Positions 19,097 to 30,720 are shown, counted from the first letter of the stretch. The stretch: 64,000 nucleotides of DNA from Notolepis coatsorum (GCA_963971535.1 OZ020589.1:57621511-57685510); one strand, 5' to 3'. Notes: generated by a model from the letters alone, not told the origin. A program made the numbers and translations.

Positions 19097-21478
19097 GTGA
19101 TCCTAAATGGAGACCTGAACATCCATTTTAATAAGAAAACAGACTCCAAAACGATGGAACTAAAAAATCTACTGGATAGCTTTGACCTAATACAGCATAT
19201 AACAAATGCAACTCACCGGCTTGGGAATACACTAGACTTAGTTATAACAACAACTGGGCTAAGCATAACAAATATCTCAATAACTGAATTACCTCTCTCC
19301 GACCATCACTGTATATTTTTTGATACTCAAATAACCCTTACTAAAACAAAAAAAGAAATCATAGTTAAAAAGAGGCTCCTAAACGACAAAGCTGAATCAA
19401 AGTTCATTGATCTTATCAGACTACATGAACCACACAATCATGACAGCTCTCTAAATGAAATGGTAGAAAATCTCAATGATGCAATGTCATCTATATTAAA
19501 TTCTGTCGCCCCATTAAAAACTAAAAAGAAGAAAACTAGAGCCTCGCCCTGGTTAAACTATAATACGGTCAACGAAGAAAAAAGGAAATGTCGTGCAGCG
19601 GAGCGAAAATGGAGAAAAACAAAAACCACCATATGCTGTGATATATACAAAGATGCTTTAACTGCTTATAATAAAACCATCCGCTTAGCAAGGAAAGATT
19701 ACTTCTCTAAAATCATTACAGAAAATGCTGGAGACTCCAGAATCCTCTTTTCCACTATTAATGTACTACTCAACACTGCCCCTACACCTCCTCAGTCATC
19801 AACGGTTAAGTGTGAAGAACTTGCACTATTCTTTAACAACAAAATAACCTTGATCAGGGCCAGCATTACTCATGATGGAAATAAAGTTGATTGCGGCAAA
19901 CCATGCAATGTAACCATGAGAAGTTTCACATGCATCACATTAGATCTACTCTGCAAAACTGTCTCAGAATGTAACTCCTCCACCTCAGACATTGACCCTA
20001 TACCTACAGCTTTCTTCAAACGGGTATTTAATAGTGTTTCAAGCCCTGTGCTAGATATCATAAACACTTCCCTTAGGACTGGTATTTTCCCGGATGCCTT
20101 TAAAACAGCAGTTGTAAAGCCATTACTAAAAAAAACTAACTTGGATAGTAATGAAATGGCAAATTATCGTCCAATATTCAACCTACCATTCATTAGTAAA
20201 GTACTTGAAAAGATAGTTTCAGTTCAAATAAATTCCTTTCTTGAAGAAAACAACATCTTAGAAGAATTTCAGTCAGGATTCAGAAAATATCATAGCACTG
20301 AAACTGCCCTCACCAAAATAATCAGTGACCTCAGACTAAACTCTGACGAGAATAAGATCTCCATCCTTATCCTGTTAGATCTCAGTGCAGCATTTGATAC
20401 AATCGATCACGATATTCTAATCGATCGTCTTGAAAACCATGTCGGTTTCTCAGACCATGTGCTAGGCTGGTTTAAAACATACATCAGAGGGAGGAAATTC
20501 TATGTTAAACTAGGAGATCACATGTCTGATATATACGACAACAACTATGGAGTTGCACAAGGGAGTTGCTTAGGTCCTTTACTCTTCTCCCTTTACATGT
20601 TACCGCTGGGTGATATCATCAGAGAACATAATGTAGATTTCCATAGCTATGCGGATGATACACAACTGTACATATCTGCTGAACCAAATGATACAGCTAT
20701 TAGCTCCATTACAGACTGCTTACTGGCAATAAATAAATGGATGAGTAAGAACTTCCTGAAACTAAACGAGAACAAAACTGAAATTCTAATTATCGGCTCC
20801 AAAACTAAAAAAGAAACATTAATAAAGAACCTGGGGGGACTAACCCCTTGGATCAAATCTGAGGTCACTAGTCTTGGGGTTGTCATAGATTCAGAACTGA
20901 ACTTCAATTCTCATATTAGCAAAGTGACGAAAACATCGTTCTTCCATCTCAGAAATATAGCAAAAGTACGACCATTTATTAATCAGAACGATGCTGAGAA
21001 GCTAATTCATGCATTCATATCTAGCCGGTTAGACTACTGTAATGCACTTTTCACATGTCTCCCTAAGAAAACCACAGAGAGGCTTCAGCTAATCCAAAAC
21101 TCTGCAGCCCGACTGCTAACTAGAACCAAAAGGAGAGAGCACATTAGTCCAGTCTTAGCCGCTTTACACTGGCTTCCTGTAACATTTAGAATTGACTTTA
21201 AGGTCCTTCTCCTTACATACAAAGCTCTAAATGGACAGGGACCTAGCTACATCGCCAACACTCTAATAAATTACACACCAGCAAGAACACTGCGATCATC
21301 AGCTGCTGGACTACTAGAGGCTCCCAGAAGCAGTCAAAAGAGGATCGGTAATGCAGCCTTTATCAACTATGCCCCAAAACTATGGAACAAACTACCCCAA
21401 AACATCAGGGAAGCCAACTCGCTAGACATCTTTAAAAGACAGCTTAAAACCTATCTCTTTGCTCAGGCATTTCACTGA
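19097..21478 (+). CDS. L2-b ORF2: endonuclease C-terminus, reverse transcriptase and C-terminal domain
   Basis: A 793-codon uninterrupted frame. The listed start is a GTG. The frame really continues upstream to about 18985, and the true N-terminus is missing. Residues 1-80 hold the end of the endonuclease with SDHHCIFF near residue 67. The RT palm has LILLDLSAAFDTIDH near 423 and the catalytic SYADDTQLY near 517, with GVAQGSCLGPLLFSLYM before it. The L2-type C-terminus has SRLDYCNALF near 645 and QNSAARLLTR near 667. The protein would nick the target and copy its RNA in place. Without the first half of the endonuclease, autonomous movement is unlikely. The long frame suggests a recent insertion. 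Confidence 0.88.
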   Translation: MILNGDLNIHFNKKTDSKTMELKNLLDSFDLIQHITNATHRLGNTLDLVITTTGLSITNISITELPLSDHHCIFFDTQITLTKTKKEIIVKKRLLNDKAESKFIDLIRLHEPHNHDSSLNEMVENLNDAMSSILNSVAPLKTKKKKTRASPWLNYNTVNEEKRKCRAAERKWRKTKTTICCDIYKDALTAYNKTIRLARKDYFSKIITENAGDSRILFSTINVLLNTAPTPPQSSTVKCEELALFFNNKITLIRASITHDGNKVDCGKPCNVTMRSFTCITLDLLCKTVSECNSSTSDIDPIPTAFFKRVFNSVSSPVLDIINTSLRTGIFPDAFKTAVVKPLLKKTNLDSNEMANYRPIFNLPFISKVLEKIVSVQINSFLEENNILEEFQSGFRKYHSTETALTKIISDLRLNSDENKISILILLDLSAAFDTIDHDILIDRLENHVGFSDHVLGWFKTYIRGRKFYVKLGDHMSDIYDNNYGVAQGSCLGPLLFSLYMLPLGDIIREHNVDFHSYADDTQLYISAEPNDTAISSITDCLLAINKWMSKNFLKLNENKTEILIIGSKTKKETLIKNLGGLTPWIKSEVTSLGVVIDSELNFNSHISKVTKTSFFHLRNIAKVRPFINQNDAEKLIHAFISSRLDYCNALFTCLPKKTTERLQLIQNSAARLLTRTKRREHISPVLAALHWLPVTFRIDFKVLLLTYKALNGQGPSYIANTLINYTPARTLRSSAAGLLEAPRSSQKRIGNAAFINYAPKLWNKLPQNIREANSLDIFKRQLKTYLFAQAFH

Positions 21479-21798
21479 TAGATATCTGCTACCACCTAGT
21501 GGCAAGAGGAAACATCAGGGATATCCTGACACAACTTGTATTTATTCTTACCCTGCCTACTCTTTTACACTGCCTATCAAATTCATGTGTCGGTTATTGC
21601 ACTTTTTACTTCTTACTGATGACTATTTTTAAACTGAATCATTTTAAACTATTCTTATTATTTGCTATGCTCGCTCATGCCTGTATTTTTTATGTCCGTC
21701 GGTTATTGCACTTTTTACTTCTTACTGATGACTATTTTTAAACTGAATCATTTTAAACTATTTTTATTATTTGAATTACAGGAGTATTACTGAATAGA

Positions 21799-22275
21799 GC
21801 TTATGGCACATCAATCAGCATGGATTGTCTGTAAACTTTAATACATGGCAGTTTGGTTTGTTAGAACAGACTGTAATCTTATGCTTATGGCAGATCAATC
21901 AGCATGGATTGTCTGTAAACTTTAATACATGGCAGTTTGGGTTGTTAGAACAGACTGTAATCTTATGTCTATGTCACTTGCTTATGGCAGATCAATCAGC
22001 ATGGATTGTCTGTAAACTTTAATACATGGCAGTTTGGTTTGTTAGAACAGACTGTAATCTTATGTCTATGTCACTTGCTTATGGCAGATCAATCAGCATG
22101 GATTGTCTGTAAACTTTAATACATGGCAGTTTGGTTTGTTAGAACAGACTGTAATCTTATGTCTATGTCACTTGCTTATGGCAGATCAATCAGCATGGAT
22201 TGTCTGTAAACTTTAATATATGGCAGTTTGGTTTGTTAGAACAGACTGTAATCTTATGTCTATGCATTGTTGTCA
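21799..22275. repeat. 82-97-bp tandem array in L2-b 3' UTR, 5 copies
   Basis: Units begin CTTATGGCAGATCAATCAGC. The first copy is shorter (about 82 bp, lacking the TCTATGTCACTTG insert). Single-base variants such as GGGTTGTTAG mark individual units and let the copy at 23391-23508 be traced to 21841-21957. Confidence 0.9.
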
Positions 22276-22600
22276 CTTGCCATATCTTGCTATGCTCGCT
22301 CATGTCTGTATTTTTTATTTCCGTTCTATTTTATAATTTTTATTTTATTTTATTTTTATTTTACTATTTTTAAACTGAATCATTTTAAACTATTTTTACT
22401 ATTTGTGTTACTGAAAACTGTAAGCGGAGAGCCTATTGGGATGCTAGATCCTAATGTGAAACACTGTGATTCTACCTGTCTATCTTTTTATGCTCGCTTA
22501 TGCCTGTATTTTTTACTGTTGTGAAGCACTTTGAACTGCAACCTCTGTATGAAAAGTGCTATACAAATAAAGTTATTATTATTATTATTATTATTATTAT

Positions 22601-23059
22601 GTGCATAGGCGCCTACGTAATGGAGCAGCCGAAGCACGTGCTCCAGGAGTATTGAACTTGGGGGAGCAAACTTGTCCCTTTGCTCCCTCACTTTTTGATC
22701 ATATGATATACCCCCCCCCCCCCCCCCCCAATATATAAATCTTATCTTACCGTAACTACGTAATTTCAATCAAATTAATAATACACAATGACACTTAATA
22801 GCACGTTTTTAAGTTTCCAAATATTGCGACACCCCCCTGCCCAATATGGTTTGATCCAGTGCCTCCCACAGACAGCAGACAGAGTGGAGCCCGGCCGGTG
22901 TTCTACAGCGCTGCCTGCAGCCTCCAGGTGTAAGCTGGTATGCAGGCAGGCAGCGTGAAGTTAACACTTTAGGCACAAGTTACAACAGCAGGATTTTCCA
23001 ACTGAACAAGTAAGTTCAGTTGTTCAAACAAACTATTATGTTAGACATGTCTTTACTGT
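22601..23059. other. Unassigned sequence with a poly-C run
   Basis: A C homopolymer lies near 22710-22729. The stretch near 22855-22985 is GC-rich. No gene is seen. Confidence 0.5.
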
Positions 23060-24390
23060 CGAGTGGTAGAACATCTACCACGCAATACAATAAATAAAAA
23101 TGTTTCACGGTCCGAAATGCCATCTGGTCATACCGTAACTAATAAATAATAATAATAATATAACGTTGTCATATTATCTAGAATAATGGTGTCAGCTGGA
23201 TGCTGTTGACTTTGTTTGACTCCTCTCTCTCCTCTCCTCTCTCCTCTCTCTCCTCTCCCCTTTCTCTCCTCTCTTATCTCTCTCTCCTCTCCCCTCTCTC
23301 TCCTCTGCTCTCTCTCTCCTCTCCCCTCTCTCTCCTCTCTTATCTCTTATCTCTGCTCTCTCCTCTCTCTCTCCTCTCCTCTCTCTCTTAATACATGGCA
23401 GTTTGGTTTGTTAGAACAGACTGTAATCTTATGCTTATGGCAGATCAATCAGCATGGATTGTCTGTAAACTTTAATACATGGCAGTTTGGGTTGTTAGAA
23501 CAGACTGTCGAGTGGTAGAACATCTACCACGCAATACAATAAATAAAAATGTTTCACGGTCCGAAATGCCATCTGGTCATACCGTAACTAATAAATAATA
23601 ATAATAATATAACGTTGTCATATTATCTAGAATAATGGTGTCAGCTGGATGCTGTTGACTTTGTTTGACTCCTCTCTCTCCTCTCCTCTCTCCTCTCTCT
23701 CCTCTCCCCTTTCTCTCCTCTCTTATCTCTCTCTCCTCTCCCCTCTCTCTCCTCTGCTCTCTCTCTCCTCTCCCCTCTCTCTCCTCTCTTATCTCTTATC
23801 TCTGCTCTCTCCTCTCTCTCTCCTCTCCTCTCTCTCTTAATACATGGCAGTTTGGTTTGTCTGGTCATACCGTAACTAATAAATAATAATAATAATATAA
23901 CGTTGTCATATTATCTAGAATAATGGTGTCAGCTGGATGCTGTTGACTTTGTTTGACTCCTCTCTCTCCTCTCCTCTCTCCTCTCTCTCCTCTCCCCTTT
24001 CTCTCCTCTCTTATCTCTCTCTCCTCTCCCCTCTCTCTCCTCTGCTCTCTCTCTCCTCTCCCCTCTCTCTCCTCTCTTATCTCTTATCTCTGCTCTCTCC
24101 TCTCTCTCTCCTCTCCTCTCTCTCTCCTATCTCTCTATCTCTCCTCTGCTCTCTCTCTCCTCTCCTCTCTCTCTCTCATATCCCCTCTCTCTCTCCTCTG
24201 CTCTCTCTCCTCTCCTCTCTCTCCCTTCCTCTCTCTCCTCTCTCTCCTCTCCCCTCTCTCTCCTCTCGTATCTCTCTATCTCTCCTCTGCTCTCTCTCAT
24301 CTCTCCTCTCTCTCCTCTGCTCTCTCTCCTCTCTTATCTCCCCTCTGCTCTCTCTTCTCTCCTCTCTCTCCTCTCATATGCCCTCATCCT
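23060..24390. repeat. Stepwise tandem duplication of a TC-rich block
   Basis: Three nested copies start at 23060, 23509 and 23861. Copy 1 is 449 bp: a unique lead (CGAGTGGTAGAACATC), an ATA run, a long CT tract, then a 117-bp piece identical to part of the L2-b 3' UTR array. Copy 2 is cut short: its L2 piece ends after about 25 bp and jumps back to CTGGTCATACC. Copy 3 starts at that point and runs on into a longer CT tract to about 24380. The long Leu/Ser frames here are translations of the CT tract. Confidence 0.9.
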
Positions 24391-24635
24391 CCTTCACCTC
24401 TTGTGTTTTCCCTCCTTCATCTCTGTTCTCCATCTCTGTTCTCCTCCATCTCTGTTCTCCATCTCTGTTTTCCTCCATCTCTGTTCTCCTCCATCTCTGT
24501 CCTCCTCTGTTCTCCTACATCCCTGTTCTCTGTTCTCCTCCATCTCTGTTCTCTGTTCTCCTCCATCTCTGTTCTCTGTTCTCCTACATCTCTGCTCTCT
24601 GTTCTCCTCTATCTCTGTTCTCTGTTGTGTTAGTA
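24391..24635. repeat. CT-rich minisatellite
   Basis: Irregular repeats of the type CTCCATCTCTGTTCTC with 15-30-bp periodicity. Confidence 0.85.
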
Positions 24636-25081
<446 letters not shown>

Positions 25082-25230
25082 CAATAAAAGTCTGAAAATG
25101 AAGGGATTATGTCCATGAGTAATAAAGGCCTGGTGCTCTTTGCAGCTGAGGTAAATAGAAGACCTATATTTGAGGATTTACGGTAATCAAGATTTTCAAT
25201 TATCTTAAGGTACAATACCTGAAATGAAAA

Positions 25231-25247
25231 TGTGTGTGTGTGTGTGT
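25231..25247. repeat. (GT)n microsatellite
   Basis: Short GT dinucleotide run. Confidence 0.85.
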
Positions 25248-25399
25248 CCAGCCAACCAGGTACCATGGCAGAAAAAAGAAAGAATACAGACATCAATGCA
25301 TTTTTCAGTACACCAAAACGCAAAGTAAGAACCCTAGTAGCCTAATAGCTCAAAGACTTAAAGGGTGGGCTCCACAAATAATGGATTGCACGGTGTTAA

Positions 25400-25704
25400 T
25401 TGCACCCTTACTTACAATTCATTATGAATTGTAAGTGGGGGACCCTGATGTAAACAAGACAAAAGTATTTATCTGGTCTGCATCCCCTTAACAATTGTGT
25501 GTATTGAGCCGTACTATATTGTACCCATTCTGCAATATGTTAATAACATTTTTAATCAATCAATAACAGATTGCAGAATGGGTACAGTACAGTACGGCTC
25601 AATACACACAATTGTTAAGGGAATGCAGACCAGAGAAAGACTTTCATCTTGTTTACATCAGGGTCCCCCACTTACAATTCATAACGTTAAGTAAGGGTGC
25701 AATA
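25400..25704. mobile_element. Fold-back (MITE-like) element
   Basis: Two arms of about 140 bp are inverted copies of each other. The left begins ATTGCACCCTTACTTA and the right ends TAAGTAAGGGTGCAAT. Both contain GAATTGTAAGTGGGGGACCC and CACAATTGTTAAGGG or their complements. The loop is a short AT-rich piece near 25536-25568. No coding sequence is present. Part of the right arm (CAGATTGCAGAATGGGTAC onwards) recurs inside the hAT at 36085-36185 and at 49025-49043. Confidence 0.85.
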
Positions 25705-25892
25705 GAAATGTTTCATAATGATGTTCAGTGTATTCATAAGTGTATTGCTCTCCTTAATGTAGAATGATATGGTGACTGTGCAGACTCAGGAAGGAGAGAA
25801 AGAGACCCAAGAGTTACAGGTAATGGAAATATCAGACAGTTTAAAGTGTAGGATAACATAACAAATTAAGACACAAAATAGGCTATATTTAG

Positions 25893-26187
25893 AGGCGACA
25901 GTGGCTCAGGAGGTAGAGCAGTCGTCTGGCAATCCGGAGGTTCCCGGTTCGATTCCCGCTCCTCCCGGGCAGCGTGTCGATGTGTCCTTGAGCAAGACAC
26001 TTAACCCCTAATTGCTCTCGATGAGCAGGTTGGCACCTTGCATGGTTGCCTCCGCCATCGGTGTGTGAATGTCTGAGTGAATGTGTGAGTGAACGGGTAA
26101 AATGTGAGTAACAAATTGTAAAGCGCTTTGGATAAAAGCGCTATATAAAAAAGCAGCCATTTACCATATAAAAAAGCAGCCATTTAC
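25893..26187 (+). mobile_element. tRNA-derived SINE with L2-like tail
   Basis: An A box (TGGCTCAGGAGG, 25902-25913) and a perfect B box (GGTTCGATTCC, 25946-25956) form the tRNA-related head, an internal RNA polymerase III promoter. The body contains GTGTCCTTGAGCAAGACACT. The tail AAAGCGCTTTGGATAAAAGCGCTATATAAA resembles L2 3' ends, implying mobilisation by L2 enzymes. The terminal AAAAAAGCAGCCATTTAC is duplicated. Confidence 0.88.
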
Positions 26188-27244
26188 AGCAGACCCTGTT
26201 ATTGTTCCTTGTTGGTATTTTTTCTCTCTTTCTTATTAAAAACTTGGCCTATTTGAAAGGAGATTGATTTAAAAAAAAATAAAAGATCGAAAAATCAATA
26301 TACAGTATATATACAGTATATATATATTAATATATTATTATTATTATAGTAATTGGCTATCATACTGCAATATAAACTGAGTTTTATAGTGAAAAGAGCA
26401 GCTTTATTGGTCAAGATTGAAGGCTCTATATTGCAGGAAATTGCACGTACAGGTTCATTAAATGAAAAAAAATCTGCCGTGGAGGGGGTCGTGCCGGACC
26501 CCCTCCAAACCACCCCTTGTCTGTCAACTATAACTAGGCGGCCATGGCACTCATGTGCACAGTTAAACAGACAGTTTGCCATACAATGAAAATCTTACTT
26601 TGCTAGTCCGCCCTTCACACAAAATCACACAATACTTAACTTAACCCTTGAGGCACCTTAGTCGCAGAACTGGTCAAATGCGTTAGGGTTTTCTTCGTGT
26701 GTGTTTGTGGATAGCGTTGGCTAGATTTTATGTACAGTATATGCCAAAAAAGTATCTCAGTATCACATCTTGGACTCACATTACAATAATCCATGTTTGT
26801 TTTTTAAAAACAATCACTATTAAGCGCGTGAACAACAAGTGTAACACCTTTCACCATAGTCGCATAACTGGACAGGTTAGGGTTAGCTTTAGGGTTAGGC
26901 GAGTGCTAGAATATAAGGTAAAAATAGATAAATATAATATATACAAGGCACCAGTGGCGGATGGTGAATTTTTCTCCAGAGGGGTCGATACCAAAAATTA
27001 ACATGTACCGAGGTATCACAATGTCACACTGCACACAAACACGCGCCTGCGCACGCATCGCAAAACCACACACTGAATAGCCTACTGTGTGCGTCAGAGC
27101 GTCGGTGAAACCACAAGCGTATGAATATTTAAGTAGGTACAGTTACAGTACAACTATCACCATTGCCATCAATCAATATATGATCACAGTCCATGCAGCC
27201 AGGTTTCCAATAGCGCCTACACCCCGATCTCAAATCGGAGTAGT
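26188..27244. other. Unassigned sequence
   Basis: Contains a TA-rich run near 26298-26345 and three TTAGGG-like motifs near 26876-26901. No coding potential is recognisable. Confidence 0.5.
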
Positions 27245-27405
27245 TCAAAACATTGGTGCAGATCTGCTGTTCTGGTACCCCGAAGGACTTTGTGATTTTC
27301 CGGGGGGAAAAGGCGGGTCGGGCCGGGCGTCGCAGGGATTGATGTCGTGGATGTGTGTGTCGTATGTATGCCACCACGGGTTGCCCTTAACAGTGACGTG
27401 CTTGG

Positions 27406-27408
<3 letters not shown>
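27245..27408 (+). mobile_element. DIRS-like fragment
   Basis: Closely matches the minus strand of 16310-16470: TTCTGGTACCCCGAAGGACT, the GGCGGGTCGGGCCGGGCGTC region, and CCACCACGGGTTGCCCTTAA. It is cut off on the right by a CT microsatellite. Confidence 0.75.

Positions 27409-27450
<42 letters not shown>
27409..27450. repeat. (CT)n microsatellite
   Basis: About twenty CT repeats. A second CT/CA run lies at 27541-27585. Confidence 0.95.
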
Positions 27451-27452
<2 letters not shown>

Positions 27453-27734
27453 GATGTATATCTTGTCATTTGAAACAAGTTACCATTATATTGTCCCGGG
27501 TGATTATGCCCCCCTGCGGCGAAATTAATTAGTATCCCCCTCTATCTCTCTCTTTCTCTCTCTCTCTCACACACACACACACAGCATGACGTGGAATCCC
27601 AGCTATCGTTACAAGACCTAGTATACAGTATATACCAAAAATAACTTCAGTATGAGTACAGCATATTTTGCATATTGTTAAAAGAGCCAAGGCTGGCTTG
27701 CATAGATTAAACATATGACTTACCATCAGAAGAG

Positions 27735-28770
27735 TTGAAGGAGGCGAGACATTCAGCAATTGCATACAGGACAAACAGGTCCACTGACGACGCGGTCTCC
27801 CAGGTACTGCACAGCACCCTCTCTCACCTTGACCGTCAGAAGGGGGACTATGTGAGACTGTTGTTCATTGACTACAGCTCAGCGTTCAACACCATAGTCC
27901 CCACCAGACTGGTGTATAACGCTGATCGAGCTGGGTCTGAGCTCCGCCCTGAGCGCCTGGGTACTGGACTTTCTGAGTGAAAGACCCCAGGCGGTCAGGG
28001 TGGGGGGTCAGACCTCCAACACCATCACCCTGAGCATCGGGTCCCCCCAGGGCTGTGTTCTGAGCCCCCTGCTGTACTCACTCTACACACACGATTGTGT
28101 GGCCAAGTTCAGCTCCAACTCCATAGTGAAGTTTGCAGACGACACAGTGGTGGTGGGGCTGATCTCGGACAACGACGAGAAGGCCTACCGGGAGGAGGTT
28201 GAGGTACTGGAACGCTGGTGCCAGGACAACAGCCTGCTCCTGAACATTGGTAAAACCAAGGAGCTGATCGTGGATTATAGGAGAGGACAGCAGGAGACAC
28301 ACACACCACTGATTATAAACGGGGCTACCGTGGACAGGGTGAGCAGCTTTAAGTACCTGGGGGTCCACATCTCAGAGGATCTGACATGGTCAACACACAT
28401 AGACACAGTCGTAAAAAAGGCGAAGCAGCGCCTCTACCACCTGAGACAGTTAAGGAAGTTCAGAGTATCAGGGAAGATACTCCAGTCCTTCTACTCCGGA
28501 GATGTAGAGAGCATCTTGACTGGAAACATCACTGCCTGGTATGGAAACAGCACGGCACAGGACAAGAAGGCCCTACAGAGAGTGGTGCGCTCAGCCGAGC
28601 GTACCACGGGTATTGCACTACCTCCCCTGCAGGTTCTATACAACAAGAGGTGCAAATCCAGAGCCTGCAGAATAATGAAAGACCCCCACCACCCCAATAA
28701 TAGCCTGTTCCAGCTGCTTAGGCTCAGCTTCTTCCCCCAGGCCATCAGAGCCTTGAACAATGAACACTGA
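27735..28770 (+). pseudogene. Rex1-like reverse transcriptase, frameshifted
   Basis: First frame (27735-27980): [16 protein letters not shown], then [15 protein letters not shown], the RT block with the first catalytic Asp. A frameshift near 27915-27960 leads to the second frame (28000-28770): [32 protein letters not shown] with the catalytic Asp pair, [12 protein letters not shown] and the C-terminal [12 protein letters not shown] short deletion near 28720 removed the PSGRRYRS-type segment seen in the copy at 35215-35250. Confidence 0.88.
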
Positions 28771-29215
28771 GTGCCACAGAACACTGAACTATCCACACAC
28801 AAGCACACATGAGCACACACATGACACACATGCTGTGCACGCTCACACACTAGCAGCCACTTTAACACTTTAACATGAGCAGACACACACTCATGCCGCA
28901 CACGCCCACACTTATGGCCAAAAAGGAAAGGTCACTTTAAATTAGTATAACAAGAGTAACAGTGTATTGCACTACCAAAGCTACCTAGCATGTCTTATAT
29001 GCCCTGTAAATAACTATGTACAGATACTGAGATGTCCCACCATGTTACCTGTTACCTGTTACCTGTTTATTGCACAATGTTGTTTTTTATTGGATTCTAT
29101 TACATGTTGTACCACTGTATTGCACATCGTTGCGGGCAAGACCACCTGCATTTCATTGTATACTTGTATGCCGTGACAAATAAAACTCTTGATTTGACTT
29201 GACTTGACTTGTCCA
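27740..29215 (+). mobile_element. Rex1/Babar-like LINE, 5'-truncated
   Basis: RT coding sequence (27740-28770), a 3' UTR with CA-rich runs and GCATTTCATTGTATACTTG, then AATAAAACTCTTGATTTGAC and a tandem (CTTGA)n-type tail ending near 29212. Non-LTR elements of this group end in short tandem repeats. Confidence 0.85.
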
Positions 29216-29221
29216 CAAGCT

Positions 29222-29413
29222 TTAATCCACTTTAAAAAAAAATAATAATAACCAGCTTCTGGAAAACGACCAATATTGCCTTCCTCTGTCTGTGGCTGGT
29301 TGCTGAATGCTGATCTCAGGTTGAACAGGTCCAAGTTCTTTCAATCTGAGTTTTTCTTGCAGTGTCCGTCTTTCAAATGGTGTTGCTTTGATGGATTTAA
29401 CAGAATTATCCAT
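29222..29413 (-). pseudogene. Possible hAT-transposase first exon (TTF-type zinc finger start)
   Basis: A 63-codon minus-strand frame includes KELGPVQPEISIQQPATDRG and FSRSW. This resembles the region just before the TTF zinc finger of hAT-like and ZMYM-type proteins (a pattern of P-x-I-x-I-Q-Q-P followed by F-S-R-S-W). The rest of the zinc finger and the catalytic domain are not seen, so it is a fragment at best. Assignment is tentative. Confidence 0.4.
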
Positions 29414-30079
29414 GGTGGCTAACTATAAACCGAAACCAGGCAAGGCAAGTCTTATGCAACTGGTGACGAGTGAACACACAGAGTGCGTCTGCAGTGCTTG
29501 CTTGTCCAGAGCGCCAGAAACCGTGACCCCCCCAGCCCCCCCCCAGATCATATTTATGACCATTGATAGGCTAAAATGTATTTACTAGATTCATTACATT
29601 GGCCGCTTGTGCGCAGTGACGCCTACTCAGTGCGTTTTGTCTAGCGCCCTGGATGCCCCGGATTCAGACTGACGTCAATCACAAACGAGGGGGAGGAGAT
29701 TAGAATAGCATGCAAAAAACAATGATTTATACTATATTTATTGCTATATAAATGTTATTGTGCATTTTAATAGTAATTATTATTAATTTTAAACATGTTT
29801 AGTTTATTTTTAGGGCTTCAAGCCTTCAAAATATCTAAAATAAAAAAACACAAGTTCTTCTTCTCCTACTCTCTCATTGCTCTCAACCAGGGGGGGGGGG
29901 GGGGGGGGGGCGGCGCCCCAGCGCCCCTTGTGGCGAGCCTCCACTGCAAGGCACAGTGAGTAACATTGCACGTTCCGATCAATATTTACATATAAATGGA
30001 GGTGACAGTGGATCACAGTGGGTTACAGCAGCAGTTAAAAAGTGTCTTTAGTGATTCATAGTTCGGGGTAAGGGTGACA
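29414..30079. other. Unassigned sequence with a poly-G run
   Basis: A run of about 22 G lies near 29890-29911, followed by CGGCGCCCCAGCGCCCC. No gene is seen. Confidence 0.5.
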
Positions 30080-30720
30080 GTGTGTTCATAGCAGCAATCA
30101 GGTCAGAGTGTCTGCCAAGAAGGTGTGTGTCTGTGGGGTGGGGGGCTAGGTGGAGGAGCTGGCCCTATCCACCTCTGTCTCACCTATGTACAGAGGTGTG
30201 TACTGTACACTCCTCCTCCGTGGGTCAACAATCATCTCCTTGGTCTTGTCTGCGTTCAAGGAGAGATTATGGTCCTGACACCAGGCCACCAGTTCCGCCA
30301 CCTCCCTTCTGTACGCCTCCTCAGCTCCCCCAGTGATCAGTCCGATGACTGTAGTATCATCTGCAAATTTTATGATACTGGTGTTGTTCTGGGAGGCCAC
30401 ACAGTCATGTGTGAAGAGGGTGTACAGTAGGGGGCTCAGCACGCAGCCCTGGTGGGTCCCTGTGCTTAGAACCTTTGTGCCTGATGTCCGGTTGCCGACT
30501 GTGACTGACTTGGGCCTATTCGTAAGAAAGTTCAGCATCCAGTTACAGAGAGCCGGTGTCAGACCCACAGTGAGGAGTTTAGCAGAGATTTTGTGTGGGA
30601 TGACAGTGTTAAATGCAGAGCTATAGTCCATGAATAATAGTCTGGCATATGTGTCCTTGCCCTCTAAGTGGGTGAGGGTTGTGGATGACGGTGTTGACTG
30701 AATGCACACATTCAAGTGTT
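30080..30720 (-). pseudogene. Rex1-like reverse transcriptase, internal fragment
   Basis: The 189-codon minus-strand frame reads [33 protein letters not shown] and KFADDTTVIGLI, then the start of the thumb (WCQDHNLSLNADKTKEM). Both ends are missing, so it is an internal RT piece. The catalytic Asp residues are kept. It is diverged from the copy at 27740 and is probably from a different subfamily. Confidence 0.85.

Larger units (their letters stand above)
18985..22600 (+). mobile_element. L2-b: 5'-truncated L2-like LINE with open ORF2
   Basis: The coding sequence starts abruptly inside the endonuclease domain (TESTIIVTIYRPPRHSPVF near 18985-19045), so the 5' end is lost. After the stop at 21476-21478 there is a 1.1-kb 3' UTR containing a tandem array (21799-22275). 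The element ends GTGCTATACAAATAAAG plus an ATT microsatellite, the L2 signature. It is better preserved than L2-a. Confidence 0.88.

Noticed and set aside
25893..25965. tRNA gene
   Set aside because: A and B boxes are present, but the sequence continues into a SINE body and L2-like tail, and a proper cloverleaf end is missing.
26876..26901. Interstitial telomere repeat
   Set aside because: Only three scattered TTAGGG-like motifs, too few to mean anything.
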